Source of the DNA: Rhodospirillales bacterium
Lineage (GTDB): Bacteria; Pseudomonadota; Alphaproteobacteria; CACIAM-22H2
Reading direction: 5' to 3'
Assembly: GCA_016195145.1 (NCBI GenBank)
Contig: JACQAF010000242.1
Coordinates: forward strand, 1-9,200
Length of the DNA: 9,200 bases
This document shows, one piece after another, positions 6,628 through 9,200 of this stretch; positions within the stretch are counted from its first letter, which is position 1; each line of letters starts with the position of its first letter. Position numbers and translations under genes: made by a program. The notes beneath the pieces are model-generated. The model did no database searches. It saw only the letters and a list, made by a program, of their open reading frames with translations, and was not told the DNA's origin.

Positions 6628-8040
6628 TTAATACGCGTTCTTGTTGACGAAGCCGACGAACGGCGTCAGCAGCAGAATCTTGACGTCGAACCATAGCGAC
6701 CAGTTGTCGATGTAATAAAGATCGTACTGGACGCGCCGGCGCATCTTTTCGGGCGTATCGGTTTCGCCGCGCAGGCCGTTGACCTGCGCCCAGCCGGTGA
6801 TCCCCGGCTTGACGCGATGGCGCGTCAGGTAGTCGTCGATGATCTTGGCGTATTGCTCGTTATGGGCGACGGCGTGCGGCCGCGGCCCGACCAGCGACAT
6901 CTCGCCGGACAGCACGTTGACGAGTTGCGGCAGCTCGTCGAGGCTCGACCGGCGCAAGAACCGCCCCACCCGGGTGATGCGCGGATCGTCGCGCTTCGCC
7001 TGGGGGACCGCCGCGTCGTCGGGGCGATGCGCCATCGTCCTGAACTTGAACACGGTGATCGGATTGTTGTTGAAGCCGTAGCGGGTCTGGCGGAACAGGA
7101 GCGGCCCCTTGCTGTCGAGTCTGATCGCCAGCGCCACCAGCGCCAGCAGGGGCGAGAAGAGGACCAGCAGGATGGCGGCGAGAAGCCGGTCCTCGAGCGC
7201 CTTGAGGATGAGGTTCCAGCCCGAAAGCGGCCGCTCGAGAACCGCCATCATCGGAATCCCGGCCAACGTATCGAAGCCGCGCGTCGCCAGCGTCCAGCCG
7301 ACATGGTCGGGGCAGAGCTTGACGTTGACCGGAACGGCCTTGAGCTTCTTGACGATTTCCTCGAGGTTGGAGGCGGCCCGCCAGGGCAAGGCGAGAACGA
7401 TTTCGTCGAGCGGGTGGCTGCGCGCATAAACCACCAGATCCTCGATCGTGCCGAGGACCCGGTGCCCGACGATCGAATCGGGGATGCGCGTCTGCCGGCT
7501 GTCGAACACCCCGACGACGCGATACTGCCCCGCGCCGGCGGCCTCGATATGGCGGATGAAACGTTCGCCAAGATCGCCCGCGCCGACGACGGCGATGTTC
7601 AGGCTAAGCCGGCCGACGCGCCGCCAGCGATCGATCTGCAGGATGAAAACCAGGCGAACGATGATGAAGCCGGCCAGGCTGAGGGTCGACCAGCCAATGA
7701 CGAAGGCGCGCGAGAAGGCCTCGGATGTGCGGGTGAAATAGGCGAGCGCGATCAGGGTCAGCATCACCGCCGACCAGGCCATCAGCATCCGGCCGAACTG
7801 CAAGGCGATCTGCGTCTGATGGGCGAAGATGTAAAGCCGCGCGATCTGCATGTAGTTGAGAGTCAGGACGATCGCGAAGATGATCGCGATGAGATAAATC
7901 TCGGGGATATCGAACGTCTCGTGGCGCAGCCAGTAGGATGCGATGGCGGTCAGCACGATTACGGCCGCATCGGCAACCCGCAGGATGCCAAGCAGCAAGG
8001 TCTGGAGATCGGCAGCGACGACTCGACGTTTGCTGAGCAT
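6628..8040 (-). CDS. wcaJ: undecaprenyl-phosphate sugar phosphotransferase, WcaJ type
   Basis: Counted from ATG at 8040 the protein is 470 residues, the usual size for this family. Several N-terminal membrane helices (about 18-135) precede a CoA-binding-like Rossmann region with VVGAGDLGERF at 151-161. One more hydrophobic segment (about 285-306) leads into the bacterial sugar transferase domain (PF02397): LDSKGPLLFRQTRYG, FKFRTM (331-336), SSLDELPQL (365-373) with the Asp-Glu catalytic pair, SLVGPRP (382-388), and KPGITGWAQVNGLRGET (411-427). It transfers a sugar 1-phosphate, often glucose 1-phosphate, to undecaprenyl phosphate, the first step of exopolysaccharide repeat synthesis at the inner membrane. 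The start is uncertain: GTG at 8064 and GTG at 8205 are in frame, the latter giving a basic non-family extension that overlaps the upstream gene. I prefer 8040 or 8064. Confidence 0.92.
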   Translation of the reverse strand: MLSKRRVVAADLQTLLLGILRVADAAVIVLTAIASYWLRHETFDIPEIYLIAIIFAIVLTLNYMQIARLYIFAHQTQIALQFGRMLMAWSAVMLTLIALAYFTRTSEAFSRAFVIGWSTLSLAGFIIVRLVFILQIDRWRRVGRLSLNIAVVGAGDLGERFIRHIEAAGAGQYRVVGVFDSRQTRIPDSIVGHRVLGTIEDLVVYARSHPLDEIVLALPWRAASNLEEIVKKLKAVPVNVKLCPDHVGWTLATRGFDTLAGIPMMAVLERPLSGWNLILKALEDRLLAAILLVLFSPLLALVALAIRLDSKGPLLFRQTRYGFNNNPITVFKFRTMAHRPDDAAVPQAKRDDPRITRVGRFLRRSSLDELPQLVNVLSGEMSLVGPRPHAVAHNEQYAKIIDDYLTRHRVKPGITGWAQVNGLRGETDTPEKMRRRVQYDLYYIDNWSLWFDVKILLLTPFVGFVNKNAY

Positions 8041-8122
8041 CCGGGACAATCGGAATTGACACACGACCGCGGCTCTTTCGGCCTGTCGACGCGGGCGGTG
8101 GACCGCGAGCGCGGTCGGGGCG

Positions 8123-8152
8123 AGCATAGGCGATACGGGGCGGAGATTCCAA
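8123..8152 (-). promoter_or_regulatory. candidate sigma-70 promoter for the wcaJ-like gene
   Basis: On the minus strand TTGGAA (8152-8147) and TATGCT (8128-8123) are 18 bp apart. Each matches four of six consensus positions. Transcription would start near 8116, downstream of the LapG-like stop codon and about 75 bp before the ATG at 8040. If real, it supports a short wcaJ start (8040 or 8064) over the GTG at 8205. The matches are modest. Confidence 0.3.
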
Positions 8153-8186
8153 GCCCGGAGCGGGCGAGGCGACGCTTTTTTCGCGC

Positions 8187-8891
8187 CTACGGCCGATGCA
8201 GCCACCAGCCCTGTTCGTTGATCGAATAGACCGGGCGGTAATGCCGGATCGAATCGGCGGTCACCACGCGCGAAATCTGGTTGTCGAGAACCAGGGCACG
8301 CCCTTCGAGGTAGACGACAAGGACGGCGTGCGGAATGCGCAGGTTAAGATCGTCGAGAACCACGATCCGCATGTCGGAAGCCGGAACGCCGAGGGCCTTG
8401 AGCGAAAAATACTTGGCGATCGCGTAATCCTCGCAATCCCCATCCTTGGCCGCGAACTGCAGCGGCGTCGCCCAGTAATCGGGCAGGCCGTAATTGACCG
8501 GGTCGGTGATATAAGGGACCCGGTTCATGAACCGGTTGACCTGATATAGCTGCGTCAGCCGGTCTTCGTTGGCGAGGTCGGCCAGCAATTCGCGCCATTC
8601 CTGGAGGTGGCAACGGTTGAACCGACGGGCCGTACAGGGGCCGTCGTAAAGCGGCTGCTCAAGCGCCTGGCGGTCGAGCATGCCCGTCCATTTGCGAAAC
8701 GGCGCTAGATTGGCGTTGCCGATCTCCTGCGTTCCGAAGATGGGGGGAGAAGCCAACGCGCTGGCGGGCTGGATAGTAGCATTTGCCGCTTGTGGAATTC
8801 CGGTAACGGCCAGCCACAAACCGGCAAGGACGGCCGGAAGGACATGGAAGCGCCGGCCCGCCTCGCAATCCGGAGTTTCATTGTAGTTCAT
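8187..8891 (-). CDS. LapG-like periplasmic transglutaminase-type cysteine protease (BTLCP, PF06035)
   Basis: The 234-residue protein has a basic start, a hydrophobic stretch (about 17-33) and a likely signal-peptidase site after AANA (about 36-39), so it should be exported. The catalytic triad of the family is visible: Cys153 in KDGDCEDYAIAKY, His188 in RIPHAVLVV and Asp203 in LVLDNQ. The upstream block PDYWATPLQF (137-146) is also typical. LapG enzymes cut the N-terminus of large cell-surface adhesins such as LapA and so release biofilm; they are held in check by the c-di-GMP receptor LapD. No adhesin is in the window. The neighbour divergent at 8999 is a membrane-anchored protein that could be the LapD-like partner. 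AGG touches the ATG, too close for a normal Shine-Dalgarno; TATTAT lies 7 bp upstream of the start. Confidence 0.88.
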   Translation of the reverse strand: MNYNETPDCEAGRRFHVLPAVLAGLWLAVTGIPQAANATIQPASALASPPIFGTQEIGNANLAPFRKWTGMLDRQALEQPLYDGPCTARRFNRCHLQEWRELLADLANEDRLTQLYQVNRFMNRVPYITDPVNYGLPDYWATPLQFAAKDGDCEDYAIAKYFSLKALGVPASDMRIVVLDDLNLRIPHAVLVVYLEGRALVLDNQISRVVTADSIRHYRPVYSINEQGWWLHRP

Positions 8892-8998
8892 CCTGCGGAT
8901 AATATTCAGCTTTGGTTAACGACCGGTTGCTACATATGCTTTGTGCTTTGGTAATAATTGTCGTGCTGCGTCTGCCACCCTGGGCATCATAGGAAAAT
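8892..8998. promoter_or_regulatory. divergent promoter region between lapG-like gene and the plus-strand membrane protein
   Basis: This 107-bp spacer is clearly more AT-rich than its surroundings. For the minus gene, TATTAT (8904-8899) ends 7 bp before the ATG. For the plus gene, TTGCTA (8927-8932) and TAATAA (8952-8957) are 19 bp apart, a poor but possible promoter. TGCTTTG occurs twice in tandem at 8937-8950, and GCTTTGG occurs at 8909-8915 and 8945-8951, 36 bp apart. AGGA at 8991-8994 is the ribosome-binding site for ATG 8999. Confidence 0.35.
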
Positions 8999-9200
8999 AT
9001 GCTTGAAGGGCTCAACGAGAGTATCCGGCCGGATCGTCGCTTTACCGTCAAGATAGCCCTTGCCGGCCTGGCCCTCGTCGTCGCGGCGGCGATTGGCGTC
9101 GGGCTTGTCTTCCGTTTCGTTGCCGACGAACGGGCGCGCGAGCTGCGCGGCTGGCAGGCCCGTCTGGGCCTAACCGCCGATAGCCGGGCGGCGGCGGTTA
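8999..9200 (+). CDS. membrane-anchored protein, N-terminus only (possible signalling protein)
   Basis: I read 67 codons from ATG at 8999 to the right edge with no stop. AGGA lies 4 bases before the ATG, the best ribosome-binding site of the window. The protein begins with a charged cytoplasmic stretch (residues 1-18, with RPDRR), a single membrane helix (about 19-41, LAGLALVVAAAIGVGLVF), then a charged region ADERARELRGWQARLG that would be periplasmic. This layout is common in sensor kinases, chemoreceptors and GGDEF/EAL proteins with a periplasmic sensor. Divergence from a LapG-like protease makes a LapD-like or c-di-GMP protein a reasonable guess, but no diagnostic domain is inside the window. 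Confidence 0.6.
   Translation, partial: MLEGLNESIRPDRRFTVKIALAGLALVVAAAIGVGLVFRFVADERARELRGWQARLGLTADSRAAAV

Noticed and set aside
8167..8188. AGGCG/CGCCT inverted repeat with six A/T bases in the loop at the end of the lapG-like gene
   Set aside because: The stem is 5 bp, the loop is 12 bases and the T/A run is in the loop, not after the stem, so it does not look like a terminator.
6817..8229. 470-codon open frame on the plus strand, antisense to the wcaJ-like gene
   Set aside because: Its composition is rich in Arg, Asp, Gly and Gln with no recognisable domain or membrane helix, and it exactly shadows a clear WcaJ protein. Long antisense frames are expected in DNA this GC-rich.
1..9200. 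CRISPR arrays, tRNA/rRNA genes, insertion sequences, integrase sites
   Set aside because: I looked for regular repeats, terminal inverted repeats, transposase-like proteins and tRNA-like structure and saw none.

Overview
The window is GC-rich, with dense codons ending in G or C. It carries bacterial surface-polysaccharide genes plus the start of a biofilm-signalling locus. The gene families and style (BTLCP/LapG-type protease, WcaJ-type initiating transferase, UPF0104-type membrane protein, weak Shine-Dalgarno sites) suggest a proteobacterium, most likely an alphaproteobacterium. This is inferred from protein style only; no marker gene is present.

Layout. At 1-1103 (minus) is the N-terminal 367 codons of an O-antigen ligase/polymerase (Wzy_C type), cut by the left edge. 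A 197-bp divergent spacer holds a perfect 8-bp inverted repeat and a GC hairpin. At 1301-2917 (plus) is an intact polytopic GT-C-type glycosyltransferase. Its 3' end overlaps, tail to tail, a second GT-C-type gene at 2881-4542 (minus), which needs two reading-frame changes to give one continuous protein. Upstream of that on the minus strand are a UPF0104/LPG-synthase-TM membrane protein (4647-5657) and a DPM1-like family 2 glycosyltransferase (5677-6516). Next come a probable terminator, a WcaJ-type undecaprenyl-phosphate sugar phosphotransferase (6628 to about 8040) and a LapG-like periplasmic cysteine protease (8187-8891). A 107-bp divergent spacer separates it from the start of a membrane-anchored protein (8999 to the right edge, plus).

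How the genes may work together. WcaJ would start a lipid-linked repeat unit on undecaprenyl phosphate, and the Wzy/WaaL-like protein would polymerise or ligate it in the periplasm. The row GT2, then UPF0104 protein, then GT-C resembles a three-component glycosylation module: a cytoplasmic enzyme makes a polyprenyl-phosphate sugar, a membrane protein may flip it, and a periplasmic GT-C enzyme transfers the sugar. The LapG-like protease and the divergent membrane protein suggest a link to adhesin release and biofilm control, but no adhesin gene and no c-di-GMP domain is visible here.

The main oddities are the double frameshift in the second GT-C gene, the tail-to-tail overlap of the two GT-C genes, the candidate three-component module with a non-GtrA flippase, an insertion in the GT2 enzyme, and two start codons placed as expected for leaderless mRNAs. 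I saw no RNA gene, CRISPR array, insertion sequence or integration site.
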